A stretch of DNA of 60,000 nt from Hydractinia symbiolongicarpus (taxonomy: Eukaryota; Cnidaria; Hydrozoa; Anthoathecata; Hydractiniidae). Numbering within the stretch: position 1 is the first letter of the stretch; each line of letters opens with the position of its first letter. Both the position numbers and the translations under genes were made by a program. The notes under the pieces were generated by a model that worked only from the letters and a program-made list of their open reading frames with translations, was not told where the DNA came from and ran no database searches. Location: positions 26,415,001 through 26,475,000 of the forward strand of contig NC_079885.1 of NCBI RefSeq assembly GCF_029227915.1, written 5' to 3'. Below, one piece after another: positions 1-15,900 of this stretch.

Positions 1-706
1 CAATATACGCATGTTCACACAATGTTTTAAGAATTTGATGCAAACGCAAGTACAAGACATTCACTCTAGATCATGACGAAAAAATATAATGCAGTAAAAA
101 AGAGTAGGAGTTTTATATTTTACTAAGGTCTATTAGTATATGTATAATTGCTTAAGAATAAAGAAAAAGCGAAAAAGAAAAATAGAATGAAGAGACAATG
201 GATTTTACCATGTGGTATGAGCGCGATCGATAGTTAACAAATTAGCAAAAAGCCAATTTGAAAAGTGCTTCATTATATATTTTTATCATACCTTACAAAA
301 CGGGACATTTCGAAAACAATTTTCATCAGCCTTTCTATAAATGATTTTGTTTTTAGTACTTTTTCTGACATTTAATTCTTGCGTTTATTTGCGTGTTCTG
401 GTTCAAACTAAATAAATTATGCTGCAAATGCAGAGGTAAACACAAAAATATCAAAACTATTCAACATTAATGTAGAACTTATACTTGCGCGTGTGCTCAC
501 ACAGTCTGTTTCTTGTGTGAACCACTCTCAAGGTAGGTGTGAAAAAGTAAGACCATTATACTGATGTCCAATAACTAGTGATTACATCACTGAATTGATT
601 GTTGAAGTAGGTTAAGAAAATGGGGTTTTCGGTGTGTCGTAGTTGAAAAATTGCTACACTAAAATTAAATAATTATTTGTTATGTCACTTGACACAAATA
701 TCTTAC
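1..706. other. HYDIN intron, no other feature seen
   Basis: AT-rich sequence downstream of the donor at 706. I see no exon with usable splice sites and HYDIN-like sequence here. Confidence 0.6.
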
Positions 707-980
707 TTTTATCGGTAACATGGCTTCCACTGGACCAAGAGATAAAGTAGCAGAACTTGGGTTAAAAACAACTTCAAAATCCAACTGCTCATTATCAGGA
801 AAACCAGGCAAACCTTTCACTCGATCAAGATCAACATAAAATCCAGTTCCTACTAACTGTCGGTGATCAACAATAAATGAAACAGGAAAATGGCCAGCAT
901 TTTTAAGTTGACATATTTGTGACGCCACATCACCCATTACCACATGCCCAAAATCAAGAACATAATTGATCAGATTTAAT
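707..980 (-). CDS. HYDIN: HYDIN exon 34 (residues 1522-1613), last in window
   Basis: Acceptor ATCTTTAG, donor GTAAGA, ending phase 0. Encodes YVLDFGHVVMGDVASQICQL, AGHFPVSFIVD, FYVDLDRVKGLPGFPD and VEAMLPIK, a near-complete ASH domain closely matching HYDIN. The next exon lies outside the window. Confidence 0.95.
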
Positions 981-3900
981 CTAAAGATGGTTAGGTAACA
1001 AATGGATTTATATAATAAAGAAGAGAAAAAGAGCAAAGAAATATACTTAATTACCCCTTTGAGCAGTAAACCTTATAAAAATAATTTTTTATATTTTTTT
1101 CCCTAAATTAGTAGGTGGGATTGGGAAGGGGGTGATGGCAGTGTATGTTTTACTTAAAGCTACTTTAAATCTTTCTTCAGCTGTAATGAATTCAATGGAT
1201 GAGGTGACCCATTTCTATAATTAACTTTTTCATGCTATGAAAAATTATTTTCTTTACAAAAAAAGGTAGGTTTTTAAAAGTGTCTACTAAGATACACAAG
1301 CAAAATCTTTCTTTTTATGCTGACCAGTTCTTATACATGTAAGAGGGGGCTCACATATTGTAAAGTGTATCACCGTGCATGCATATGTCAATCCAGTTCA
1401 AAATACTTTCTATTCTCATTTAGGCTGTATGTACTCGTTTTGAACAATTTCTTAGTTTCAAATGTTTTGTTTATGTTTTCCTGAATAAATTAGGAAATTT
1501 TAACAAAAAAATATAGAAAAGACAGGGTCAGAAAGAAGAATTTATAGGTTCAAAGAAATAGATGGCATTGAAATTATGTGATAGTTAAAACATACATATA
1601 TATTGGTCAAAAAAATAATTTTTCTCATTAATTCTGGACTCATTTTTTCCCCTAATCTATTAAGTAATTCTGGTTGTGCCAAAATCTCAGTAGAAACACA
1701 TCTACATACTTTGGTTTAGCTTTCCGTCCATTCAATGTAGATGATTGTGTTTTTAGAGCTTTACTTTCATGAGAATCAAGGGAAAAGTATTTTACTTCAA
1801 GACGGTCAATTTCTTCCTGTATATCCCAATCAAACAGTTCAATCTGAAATATAAAACATTATATACTTTATTATAAGAATAGTGTTATTTATATAAAATA
1901 ATTTAGTATTTTGAACTCATTTAAGACGTACAAGGTCATCGTAAACTCTCTATTTAAACTATTAGTCTTTTATCTTCACAAAATGTTAACCTTACTTCTG
2001 AATTTTTTCCATTATTCTCCAAATTTTCTTTTGCTTCTTTGAGAAGTTTTTCATACTTAGGTGAATCTTCCTCTTTCGGTAAACTCAATGTAATACGCGG
2101 AAATACACCAATACCTTCAACAGTTATTGTTTCTGGATCAAAATGTGCTACACGTATCTAAAACAAAATGATTATTAAGAAATTTAAGAATTGTGTACTT
2201 GATGAATTCCTACATCTAAATAATATCCTTTAACATTTCATTAATATCAATTTGTGATAACTATTAAAGGATTACTTAGAATAAAAAAAATTACTAAAAA
2301 ATTACAACATACATGAAAATTGCGTGAGAATGGTTCAGGTATACCAGGAAAAAACTTGATTAATAGTTTAGCGGTACCACCAGCAGGAATAAAACCCTAA
2401 AAAATAGAAATGAAAATGCATGAAAAAGAAGGAATTTTTTTATAAGTGTTTATTAAACAAGAAATTTAAAAACAAACCTGTGCTGGTTGCACGTTAACCA
2501 CACCAGGATGTACTTCTTTACCAATGTCAACATTTAGCACAACAAAATCAAAATTTACTTTCCCTGTATTCAACAATTCAACTTCACTGCATTTAACTTG
2601 ATCATATAACTGTAATATAAAAAACACACAAGTTGTAAAGTCGATGGCTCATTTATTACTGAAGTACTTGCCAGTAACAAAAATATATACATAAGGACTC
2701 TAAATAAAAGGACATATTTTTCCATACCTGTTTGTCAAGATCGATCTTTCTTTGACTAATTTTATATTGCACTAACGATGCTTGACCTTTTAGATGAATT
2801 TTATATTCAGGGCCATCCTGTACATTACACACAGCAGTTGCTTCAGCAAGAATGTGCGGATGGCCATAAAAACTGAATTGAAATTGTTGACTTTCTGTTG
2901 GCTTTAGACAACCATATAATGGTAAGATATCAAACACCTAAATTAGAAAATAATTCAATGCTTCAATAATTTCAGAAGCAGTTTTGGAAGTTGACTGTGC
3001 AAAAATAGTAGTATTGTGCAAAAATTACAATATAAACCAAAAAATGTATAGATCAAAATCTAGATTTAAAAAGTAGATCATTCCATTGCCATTTGCTGGG
3101 TGATTACTGAAATCATTTACCCAGGATAGACTTAACAAGGAATCAGCGAAGGGAGACCTACAACATTTGAATTTCCCATTTGAGCTATGAAAGCTGTGCA
3201 ACTGTGTCAACTAGAAAATCACCTAAGATATTAATCCTATTTTTGTTCTGGACTCTAAGCAGAAGAAAGATTCTGGTATAACCTGACCGTAGTTCGAATC
3301 CAAGAGCTTCCGTAGGCTACCACCTTATAAAAGAAAGCAAACTAGACTTTCTGGTACACAAGAACAAGAAAAATAAGCATTTAAAGTCTTATATACATAC
3401 TTCTTCAATACCAACATGTACAGGTGGTGCTTGTATTTGACTCCAAGTAATTCTTGAAAATCGGCTTTCTTTATCACTAGATATTATTGGCGGTGCAGTT
3501 GATGGGCGTTTACGTAAACTTGTGTTGGAAACAACAGGTGAAGTCTTTGGTCGTTCTCCAATGTGCAGAGGTAGAAAAGAGTTTTCAATACCCGTATTTA
3601 ATATGTTATTCATGCTAATATATTTTTCTTCATCACTACTGTCTGAGAGATCCTTACCCAGACCTGAAATTAAATTTTTCAATACAGTAGCTTAAAATTG
3701 GCAGAAAACATAAAAAAGTTGTATCTTTTATTTATTTTCACAAGTAGGGATTTGATTTTACCTTCATCAACATCTTTTCCTTCAAATGAAATCTCGTGAT
3801 TCACAAAACTCCATGAATAAAACACTTCCAATGGACTGTTGTTTGTAACTTTTACAGTTTGAATGTGTTCAGTGTCATTTAAAACAGATTCAAAATTAAT

Positions 3901-6900
3901 CTACAAAACAAAAAAATTGTGATACGTTTCTCATGCATTAATAAAATAAATATTGTCCCTTTTTTGACACCCTCCTTGAATAAACACCATTCTTCTTCCT
4001 TTTTTGCATTCTTCCTTTAACAAACTCTTATCTATAATAAACAACCCTTCCTTTGTGGCGATTTTTATTCGAAATGCATTCGAATGTTGAATCTCATGCA
4101 AATTTAATGCAAATGTTGAGTAAGAAACTTCACAAAACCCATTTAAATTATTGAAAAAAGATATATGCTGCAGCTTCGATATAACTGACAATGAAAATAT
4201 TGATGATGTAGATATGATGTGAATTAAAAACTTTTTTAAGTACATGGTCCTTTTAAATGCCCACCTGGAATAGATTCACCTCCTTCTAAACGCTTCTAAA
4301 GTGAATACAATTTGGTTTCATTGGTATCATGGTTCTCTTCGTTATTAGTGTTTTAAAATAAGGTTTTTTTTGTTTAAACTCCTCACTCTCAAAAACTCTT
4401 CTATTTACACTCTAAACCCCATGTTGTCACGCGAAATTTCAAAGTTTGCCAAAATGAGCTCAAGCCCTATTAGCAATCTTAGGCTGAAGGACTTTTTGCA
4501 TGAAATTAGTACCTACCTCCATAGTTTCAAACTCTAAATTAGGATAATAAACATCCCCTGTTAGCAGTATGTTATCCATGTTAGGATGGTCTTTGTAAAC
4601 AACTTCAATGCTTGACTCAACGGTTCGACTAAAACTATCATCAACAAAATTTGGATCAAACTGAAGAATCAAGGTGATATTCTCTTCAACATCCAAGGTG
4701 ATATCAACTTGGTCATGTTCTGTGTTGTCAGCATATATCAACTGAAATGGCTTTTGAACTGTAAACACAACACCGATGGGTAACATGCTGATGTTTCTAG
4801 CTATTAAATGTTTTGTTTCTTTTGACAGTACAGTCTGTGGTTGCTATTAAAAACATATACCATTTCAATATAACGTTTTGACTGAATTAAAATTTAATTT
4901 TAAGCTTTCTCTTTTAAAACTATGGTTAAACACTGCAAAAAGCTTAAAATGCAATTTATTAAACTTAAAGCAGTGACACAAGATTTGTTTTCCAGTGAGT
5001 TTTACTGCATATTTATCTAGGGGCCATTCAATAATTACAAAACACCTGAAGGGTATGATCATTTTTTTACGAATTGTTATAAAAATTTAGGCAGGGGTAG
5101 GGGGTTAAATCGATAGTTATGTAACAGAAAATTTTTATGTATTAGGACATTTTTAGTTTTAGGTACTGAAAATGTCATCTTGTGTGGTAAATAAATAGCG
5201 CTGTGATATCTTTTTTCTTTTCTTATTGCCTGATCATCTGTATCATAAAGGTTTTTGGTACTATAAGAAATAAATGAATAGATGTGGTCTTAACATTTGG
5301 AATATCGCCTAAAAAGGTGAGGTACCCAGTCACCCTACATACTCGTACTAGATTTGTTACGATGCGTTACGAAGGGTAAGGGAAATGGTAAAAAATAGCG
5401 AATTGGGTATTATGTAATTATTGAATGGCTCCTACCACACATGAATATTTCTTATAATTCAAACCAATGCACTTAACAAAAAAGGTGAACACAAATACAT
5501 TTAATTTCAGCTTTACTTGTTAAATTTAACTATCCTAAATGAGAAAAAAATTTAAAAAAGATGTTTTTGGCGTGATAGCATTTGGTAACATTTTATAAGT
5601 CAGACCTTGTTCAATTTTGAAAAAACAGTTTTTTATCAAAAGACTGCATGCTGAAAATATAAGTTTATGCATATAGTGAGTTGGGTATTAAGTAAATTAA
5701 TTTTATAAAATGTTGTCAAAGAATATTGAACTTAATTAACAAATAGTCAAAAAAGATAAACAAAATTAATATTACCTTTATAACAGAAAAATTGATTTGG
5801 TTCTCTGAAAATTCTAAGAGAGGCTGTATAAAGTCAGCTACGATATCAACTACCATGATAGTTTCTTTTCCAGTACTATTGCCAACTATTGCTTGACACA
5901 CCATTCTTTCCTTAACCTTCTGTGCACTGCAAAAAATGTAAACGACATATATGTTAAGAATCTAACTTGATATAATTTCTTGGGATTTTTTATATTTTAT
6001 TTCATTCCTTTATCAAATAGTGAAAAAACTTACTTCTTAGAATATCCCTTTAAAATAACATCTTGATATCTTCCTGGTGTTAAAGACAAACGATTTGGAA
6101 TTAATTTGAAAATTGGTTTTGCTGGTTCTTCTGGAGGAGGCATGTTCTGAAAAAAATAAATTAATTCTCTCTTTGATGGTTAAACCAATCTGGTCTTGCA
6201 ATGTAAGTGACATTTTAGTGCCATGGAGATGTAATCAGCTTTTAATACAATATTAACCGTTTAGCCAATCTGTACAAAGAAATATTACCTCAGGCTAAAA
6301 GTACAGACTAAATTTGCAAGATCTTTATGACCAGTAGTTGTTCTCTAACAGACTAATTTGTTTTATGATTGTAAAATAGATTTTCCTATTACTGTATTCA
6401 AAAATCAAAAACAGAACATCTGACTTATAGTGTTCATTTTATTTTATTTAAAAATCATAAAATAATAGCCTGGTCTGTACTTTTGATCTCAGGCTTTGTA
6501 TTTCACAGTAAAACATCAAAACCAGTCAGTATCCAAACATTTGTAGGTACACTCTTCAAAAGTATTTGCAGCACACACCCATTTGAAAAATGTTAAACAT
6601 TAAAGAAATTAACAATGCAACATCGTAATTTGTAAATAGAAAGACAATATATTACCCTGTACTTCATATCCTCTGCATTGTATTCTTGTTTTCGTCGTGT
6701 TTTACTGAGAGCAAAGCCTTCAGTTAACCAGTAGATTTGCTGTGGTCGTCTTCCTTTGTTATAAAATCGAAATTTTTGTTGAAAAGTATGGTTGCTGAAG
6801 TAAGGTCCTATGGTATACACTGGTCCAAATGATGGCTCTGTTATTATTGTTGTACCAGTCCCAACTGCTGATAAATACACCGTCTGTATTTGACTGTTCA

Positions 6901-9900
6901 CAATATTTATGGAGAGTTTATCTTGAAATCTATCAAGGTAGTAGGAAACAATGTTAGAAGATAACATAAGAGGAAATTACAAAAATCTAACAATAACAGT
7001 TTTTTTATCAATTTCTTTGCATAAAACATGTATTGTTTATGCAGTGCAGTGTTTTCTCTTCTACATTAGATTACCTAGTGTTGTCATTAACATTTGCTGT
7101 AACCTTCAGCTGAATACACCCTTCAGGAGCTATCACACCAGACGTAGGTTCCACTTGAAACAATGAATGGGGACGAACCTGAAAATACATATTCACAGTG
7201 TACATACTATTAGGAAGTAACAAATTTTATTTGTTCCGAGAAAAACATTATGATTTAACAGTTGAGAACAAACTGTACAAGTCAATACTACTCTAGAAAG
7301 AAATTGAAACATTAGGTTAGTATCACATTCAAAGGGCGAGTTTAATTCTCCATAGAAAGTTCAGATGAACTTTTAGTGCCATATTGATGTTTTCAAACCA
7401 ATGCAGCTGTAGCAAGGTCTTATGTAATTCAGAGTCCATATATAAGCAGACCCAGACATGCTTAGCCTATTTGATTTCCATCGCAGTCAAAAATTAGTGT
7501 TGTGTGTGTTTAATTTTTTTATTTATTTTTTAATAGAAAATGACTAATTCTGGAATTTAAAGTATAAGTGTTTTTGTACAGTTTTGATAGGCTTTTGTGC
7601 TAAAAAAGAATTTTCTAGCTGAAAATAATAATCACTAGTCGATAAGCCTATTGAAAAATCTACCTAGGTAGAAGGACAATGGAAAAAACCTGTCATTTAA
7701 ATATTGAAGATCACAGCAATGAATCGTCGATACCTTTATTAGAATAGAGCTTGAAATGTTGAGCAAGAAAAGGTATAGGAACATGTGATTTTGATAAATG
7801 GTTAAAAAGATATTGTGTTTTTTAAAGATGTCATCAACTCGTCTGTTCTGAAAACGATGGGTAACACAGCTTTAAGGAAATTGCTCATTTTGCTCCCTAG
7901 TTACACACGTAGGAGAAGACATCAATTATTTTCAGCTGTTTCCAACTTATTTGTCCAAAAACAATAACTTCATTAATTTACGATATTGGCATTAATTTAA
8001 TAATAGAAGTTATGACAGACCGTCAAAGTAACAAATTTGTTAATTAGCATTTAAGATTTAATTTCTCGTTTATTTTTAAGGGAGAAATTCAAACATTCCC
8101 TGTACAAACAAACAAACTAATAATTGTATTGATATAAAAAATACTGTTTGATTTTTTGTTTGTTAAAATTGTTATAATAAATTTTTTTCGCGTTTGCAAA
8201 TTTGAGGATGAGTATCTTACTAATAATTAATAACACCTTCCACTTTCTAGAATGAGAAATAAAACTATTGGTCTTAATATTTCTTTAACTGTGTAGCTTT
8301 AATAAGTTTTATAACATTAAGGTTATATGCAGGCTTGGTCAGGATAATAACAATGAAAATGTGCTGTCTGTTGCAAGTCATAACACATGTTGACATGTAC
8401 AACATTCGACCTGTGTTGCAATGGTATAGAATTTAATGGTATGGTAATATTCAACAAATTAAGAATGATAACTTTCTACGCAAATAATGACTTAATTCTA
8501 CATGTAAATACAAGTAATGATACATTATTATGATTTTAAAATATGTTTCTAGCAAAGCCTGCATATGTAACATGCAGAACAAAAGTAATTTTTAGCTTTA
8601 CCATTTTCTTTTTGGTTATTGAGAAACTAATATTATTGAAAATAAAAAGTTACATGAATATATTGTGACATGTGATTCCTATGAATATTTTTCACAAGCT
8701 GCCGACTAGTACTGCTTAAAAATAGATGTACGAAAGAAGAAGACACAAAAAACAACAATTACCATTTCACAATAGAACTGTGCAGGTATCAATGATTCGT
8801 TTGATAATGAGAGACACTCTGTAACATCACTTAAAACAGGAATTTGATTGAATACAATATTTTGCTTGTTTAAGTGTACAACAGGACCATCACCAATTGC
8901 TTTTATGTTCACATGCTAAAGAAAGAATTAAAAGTATCATAATTTCATGCTTTTTAAAAACATTTTTACAGATAACTTATCAGATTTAATTTTTAATATT
9001 TTTATATTTATTTCAAATATACATAAGAAAATTACAAAATCTATTTTTTGCCGTAACACAACACAAAAAGATTTTAGCTAATTACGTAGCTAAAAGTGAC
9101 TAAAGATTCACACCACAATCAGCTTGGTGCATTCGACATCCAATTAAATCCCAAATAAATTTGTGTAGCAGGTACGTAAGCCAGGAATTGCGTTATATAT
9201 TTCTTTCAAAGTTACTGCAAGGACATTATGGAGAGAACTGCAAGGATGGTAAATTTCTGGTTACTTATTGTAATTACCTACTATTTAGAAATTAAACTAT
9301 TTAGAAGCTCACCAATGATTTTTGCTTTGATCCAAAAATAGTAAAATGTACTGCCGTGTTGATTTGTTTCACACTCTTTAAAGTGATATGAAGAGGTACT
9401 TCAAGTGTACTGTTGGCTTCTATTATAGCCTGAGAAAGAAAAGAAATGTCCAGGGAATAAATAGGAACTTTTTTATAACACAAACCAGATATAAACGTAT
9501 TTACCCTTGGTAACGGACTTGAATATGTTAACAAAGCATTTTCATCTTCTTCCTATTAGAAAAACATAAGATAAAAAGTTTAACACTCTAAAATTCACCA
9601 AAGCGTTCTTAGTATTGCCAAGAATTCTCCACCAGCATGTAAAGCTTGGAAGGGGTAGAGGGCACTAGATTTATGGAGCATTAAAAAAAGGGATATTACG
9701 AATGCTGATAAAAATTTCATGACATATTTTAGTGCAATATTCGCATTTGGCATGTAATACCTATACCTCTGATATCTAGTAGTTAAAAGAAAACGTTGCA
9801 GTATGTAATAACAAATATTATTGAAACATTTGAATGAACGATACACATAGAAGAAACAAAAACAGATATTTTTATGATTTTTTATTTGTTACACGCTTAA

Positions 9901-12900
9901 GAAATTCAAAGCTTGGCAGATTTCCTAAAAGCATTTTGAAAGGCTTGCCCAGAGGAGGACAGGAACACATCTCAAATCATTATAGAAAACTAAGATAAAC
10001 ATTAAGGTGGATTTTCAACAGTCAATAGTCTCGAAGCAGAAGTAAAAAGACAATTAAATGAGTGGAAAATTTTATTACTTAGCAAATTGACAAGAAGCAC
10101 TAAGAGAGGCAACGCGAAAATAGTACAAGAAGCTACACATGACAACAACAAAAACATAGAATTCAGTAAGTAAATTGGAGCAAAATTTCAAAAAGTATCA
10201 CGAAGAAGAAATACACACACAATGAAAAAGTAACTGTAGCTATCTCTGGCTCAACTGGTCAAATCAGTCGAGAATTGGGAGCCGTGTTTAACAAGGACTA
10301 ATATTTATTCCAATTTGTATTTGGTATTATATTCATTTATATATTAAAAAATGTTTTTCTCTCAACTAACATGAAAGCTTCTAAACAAAGAAGGGAAGTA
10401 CAACAATACTATGTTCAATTTCTATTTCTTTGAACATTTTTTTAACTTAAAAAAACATTATTACTTTTTGTGTTTCTCAACAAATAGGGTTAGTTAGGCC
10501 TGTAGAACAAAATATTAAATTGGCTTCACAACTAACAGGTGAAGTAGGTTAGGGAAGTTAGGGATTATTCCACCCTTTATAAATATACAAACGTTATCAA
10601 ATCAGAAGAAGTCGCTACATAAAACAGTTGAATTAAGTTTTACTAAACAAAAGATCTAAAAAAAAATCAATTAATATATAAGACTTGCTGTCTCATTTAA
10701 TGATATTAGTAACATACGTGTTTATAAAGTTCATATTTGGCGGGTAATTCTGTGTCATTGTACAGCTCAACCATGCGTTGGTAAGTGTGGTGAATAAAAC
10801 AACGACCAAAATCAAGAATTGGTGACACAATCCCAATAGTTGGAACAATACACCTATACATAAGAAAGAGTGTGATCAATACCGAGGTGCATAGAAATAG
10901 AAATTAAAACTAAATATAATATATGTAAGACACACAGACTTTAAAATCAAACATTATTTGATTAGACAAAACAGTAATGAAAGTAATGTGTCTTTACTTC
11001 TTCAGCAAAAAAAGTAGCAAACAAAATGGTGACTAGTTTGTAGCATTTGGTAAATATATAAGTATTCAAGTGATATCAGAAAGTCTTCACACTGTAACAA
11101 TGTGTAAATGTGACCATTGCATACCAAATGAAAGTAATGGGAAGTTTTATTCTTAGGGATTCCGAGGCTGGCTCTTCCTGCCCTTCTAAGTAACGTTACC
11201 ATAAGCGTTATATACAGATTTAAAGTAGAACAAGTGAATAACGAAAAACACGTAAAAGAGAAAGATAGTTGTTTACTTTGCTGCAATGGGAAGAGTCAGA
11301 ATATCTTTTCCAATTCCTTCAATATCAACAGTGATGACTGTATCATATTTACCAGATGTTAATGGTGTAAAACATATCTAAAATCAGAACCAACATTTTA
11401 TTGTTATTGCATAAATGCGCATGATGACTACATGCAGAAAACATTTGCACTTTGTAAAAGTTTTAATTTTTTAGAATAAAGGTCTGGAATTCTTAGTTGA
11501 GGTCATCCAAACAGATACAAAATGAGCTCAAGTGAAAGTCAACCAAACTTGTAAAAAATATCAAATCTTAATTTTCTGAAAATTTCTGGCTCCTGTGTCA
11601 AAGTTAAAAACCAAATATTCTCTGTAATCCTTTTTAAAGTAAATAGCAGAAGCCATTGGTCCGTAAAAAGTAAAGCTGCGGGGTAGCCATTTAGAATACA
11701 GATAAAATACTGGTATCATTACAAAAAGGCAAATTAAATTCATTAGTGAATTTTTTAAACAAAACATACCTTATTCCAAAACATTAACGAGACACAAAGG
11801 TTAGTTTAGGCATCCCCACCCGCCCACCCACCCCCAGTTGCATGCCAATTTTATATTTGCAGCGCCAAAGCAAATTTATTATAATATAATATACTGTAAT
11901 TAACATAATATATTATATACTGGTGAACCTGTAATCCAACAGTTAAGACACTTAATGTTAATAAACTGGTTGTCAAAATAAAATTAAAATTTCCATTAAA
12001 TTTTGTTTTTCTTAATTTCCTGATTAACATTATTTTAATGTTTTTTGTAAGTCAGTTCAATCGCATTCATTAAATTATTTTTTATTAGTTGTTATAGGTG
12101 CGTTAATTTCCTTCTTGTAAATTTTGTGATGGTTATTTTCCTGGAAAAAGTAGTCTCCCACCCATTGACTAAATACATTAACAGTTATGCAAAATATCAT
12201 TGAAAAAACAAAATATCCAGCTTTGCAGTGAATAAATGTGACCTTGTTCAAAATGTCTGTCTATCCTATTTAAAAAAAACCCACCTAATTACCTGTATTT
12301 CAACGCCTGATAAGGGCAGAAGAACTCCACCTGATGGTGTCAAATTAAATTCTACTGGCTTTTCTCTGATTTGCTTGTAAACAGTCTTTATATCTGTCAA
12401 ACCTTCTAAAAATCTTGTTGATACATCAGCAGCACTCACACCATGTCCATCTGTAGGTACTCGTAAACTGAACGTCATTGGTACCATTGACGTATTGACG
12501 AGTGTGCAAGTCCTTTCATAGCAGAATCCTTTGAACAAAATTGAAAACATTTATATTAGTCATTTATTACCAAGACATTCTTCTACTTTTACAAAAAAAT
12601 CATTTAATTAAGTTGGTTTTAAAATTAACTTTTCTTTTTAAATTATTTCTACAGTATTTTTGAACTTAAAAAACAGGTTTATCTAAATTGATATAAATTA
12701 AATATTTAACAGAATTATATTTCTTATGCTAACAGTACAAGATGGGAAATAAAAAAATTGACAATGAAACACATAAACCGTTAACACTTACCATAAGATA
12801 CAACACCAAATTTTAACTGAGGTACGTCAAAGTGAAATGTTGGACCAATCACATTGCCTCTAAAAAAAAGTCAACAAAAACAGATCAAAAAATTCAGTAA

Positions 12901-15900
12901 GGAAAGACGCCATTTGTATCTTATCATTGCATGCAAAATTATCTTTAGTAACTTACATCAAAGAAAACATCAAAGACGTTTCAACAAAGCATTGCAGTTT
13001 CTAACCTGATCTTGAACTTGAACTGTTGCAATGAGCCTTCAACTGCCCAATAAAAATATTCTGCAAATTCTCCAAGGTGTGACGAATTGAAAATAATCTA
13101 GACAAGTGATAATTTTTTAGACTGATTTTTTAAAACCTTTTTAAATTGGTTACTGCTTTTACAATTATATAATGCTTCTGTTTACCTGTACAGCTTGATG
13201 ATCTCCAGCACGAACAATGCCTTGACTTGGGGAAAAAGAAAATTGTTGACCAAACAAGGTATTCGAGGGTACATAGGAAAACACTGCATCAATATCACCT
13301 TTGTTAGCAATGACAACCTGTGAAAATACAAAGAAAAATAATGAAAAGATTTTATAGAAGGACTAAATAAAAACCTAAGAATTGCAAATTGAACACATTT
13401 TTATCCTGTGCTATCTTTTATGTACCTAAGTTGGTTAACTTAAAACAAAAAAGCAGAAAGATAAGTATGATTAGCATGTGTGAAGAGTCTGAGTTAAAAA
13501 ACTGACCTCATAGGAATGTTGAGATCTAACAAAAACATTTTCCACATCTAACGTATCGAAAGAGAACTGAATGTTGGGTCCAATCCCATCTCCACGAAGT
13601 CTGAGAGGTAGTCTATTTTCTCGACCAGTGATGTCACAATACGCTGTTCTAGAATAACATTTTGCTTCTTCTGGTTTAAAAATGATGTTGATGTCAATTG
13701 AAGAGTTTGGCCATATATCTCCTTCCTATGTTAAGAAGAAAACTATTGGACAAACAACTTTTATATGGCCTTTCTAATTTACCCTAATTCACTTTACTCT
13801 GCAATTTTCAATGTGGATAAGATAAATTTGAATAGAAAAGGCTGACAAATCCAATTTCAATGGTAGAAAAAACATTTCCTATTTTTAACTTCAGATCCTT
13901 AAAAATTGTCTAAAAACATCTCAACCTCTATTCCCTGCTTTCTATATATACCATAAAGCATTATTACTTAAATTCAGTTTTCCTGCCAATCGTGTCCTAG
14001 TGTTTACCTATCACATTAGATGGAATGATTGCCACTGTTAGCATTTAGGTAAAATATTTTTTAAATTAAGAATTTCTCAGTTAAAGTCAAATAATTAAGC
14101 TCTTATATTACTTACAATAGGTTCAACAATAATGTTCTCATCTGAATAAAACATTTGATCATCTGCAGCAATCTAAAATAAACATTTATCAATTGAGTTT
14201 TTAATAAACAAACCTGGCTTTTGTTAAACTTTCAAAGCAAAAAAAAATTACAGGTACATGCTAAAACTGTTTATGTGCAACACATTTTCCAAATTCAAAA
14301 CACAACTGTTTTTGTTATTCCAAGTGTTTAATGATGGCTCGTTTATGCTTTTTTAATAAGATTATCGAAATAAACATGATTATCAAAAAAAATCGTAATC
14401 TTTGTGAAGTGGTTTATTTCATGTGTGACACAAAACTACTATTATTTCCAATTGGTATAATAGGCTAGTCTTATGTTATAATGAGTGTATGATGTAAAAA
14501 CTACTGTGTTACTTTTATCACATGAATTAAGTTGTTGTCTATTTCATTTACACAATTTTTTTACTTTCATTAAGTGAAATTAATAACTACTTTTTTTCAA
14601 TTTAACAAATAGTTTACATTTAGTTGTTTATTATATTCAAAAAGTTTAATAATAGTTACTTAACCACCTACTAATTTATATATCTATAGCACATACTTGA
14701 ATTTTATTTTTGATAGATTGCGTCACAAGTGAGAATTTATCTCTCATAAGAGGATCTGTAATGCACTCTTCTAAAAATGCATCATTTTCTTCCACTCCTT
14801 TCAAACTCAATTCTCTGTAATATCTAAAAAATAATTTACACAATGGTAAAAATAATACACAAGTATAATGTGTATTTGTATCTAGCCAACGGTATCTTAC
14901 AGTTGTCGCTGTTGATCTTCTTCGATAGCTGTTGCACACGTTTTCCATTGAAAATGAACTAAAAAATTACTTCGATTTGACAAGGAGATAGTCCTAGAAA
15001 AAACATGAATCTCTTTAAAAATGTAAAACAAACATGTTATGTTATTGTTTATGTCAATAATCTAAAATATAAATGTACAAAGTTAAAATGACATGCAAGC
15101 TCTTAAAATCAGAGAAGAAAGTTGCATATTTTTTCAAATATGTCTGTTATAATTCAGCCTCTCTATTTCTCTTATGAAAATCTAATACTAAGTTTGAAAT
15201 ACAAAGCTAAACTATACAACTAAAATCATGGTCGAAATATGTTGAGACAAGAAAGCTAATTTTAACCACCACAAGTAATTGCATAGGCTATTTTATCGAA
15301 ATTACGCATTTTGAACTTGTCAAAGGTTATTGTTTAATATAGATTTAGGACTTAGGATTTTCGGTTATTTGGTCAAAATATACTAGGACAAGACAACTAA
15401 TTCCAAAGGTCACCACCACAAGTAATTGTGCATTCTAATTCTATATGAAATTCAGACATTTTGAACTTGTCAAATCTCAGTGCTCAATGTTCAGGGTGGA
15501 CTTGTGTGTGGATCTTAAGGTATCTTAGGTTATTTGAAATGTGCTAATTGTTACTGATGCCAGTATGTCCCATTACCACGAATTTTGTGGCCTGTTAGGG
15601 CTCGGACGTAGATTATTTTGTTATTCACAAAAGAGAATGAGACTAGCAGACTTTAAACGTTGTCTGTCTGGCCTATGTGTGTGCAAAAGTAGCAATTTTC
15701 TGGATGCAGAGCATTGAATGCTTTCATCATTTCAAAATGGATGGAGAGGTTCTCCATCCATATTGCAAAAATGACGAAAAAGCAGCCTGTTGTTTCATTT
15801 TAAAATTCTTCAATGAATACCATGTATTTTAAGGTCTTCAATGAATACCATGTATTTTAAGAAATACCATGTACTGGTATTAAACTAAGGCTAAATATGT

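Noticed and set aside
3285-3320. Second tRNA-like B box (AGTTCGAATCC)
   Set aside because: No A box at a suitable distance and no cloverleaf; an isolated word.
9895-10290. Coding remnant in HYDIN intron 18
   Set aside because: Peptide-like stretches in several frames but no motif that names a family.
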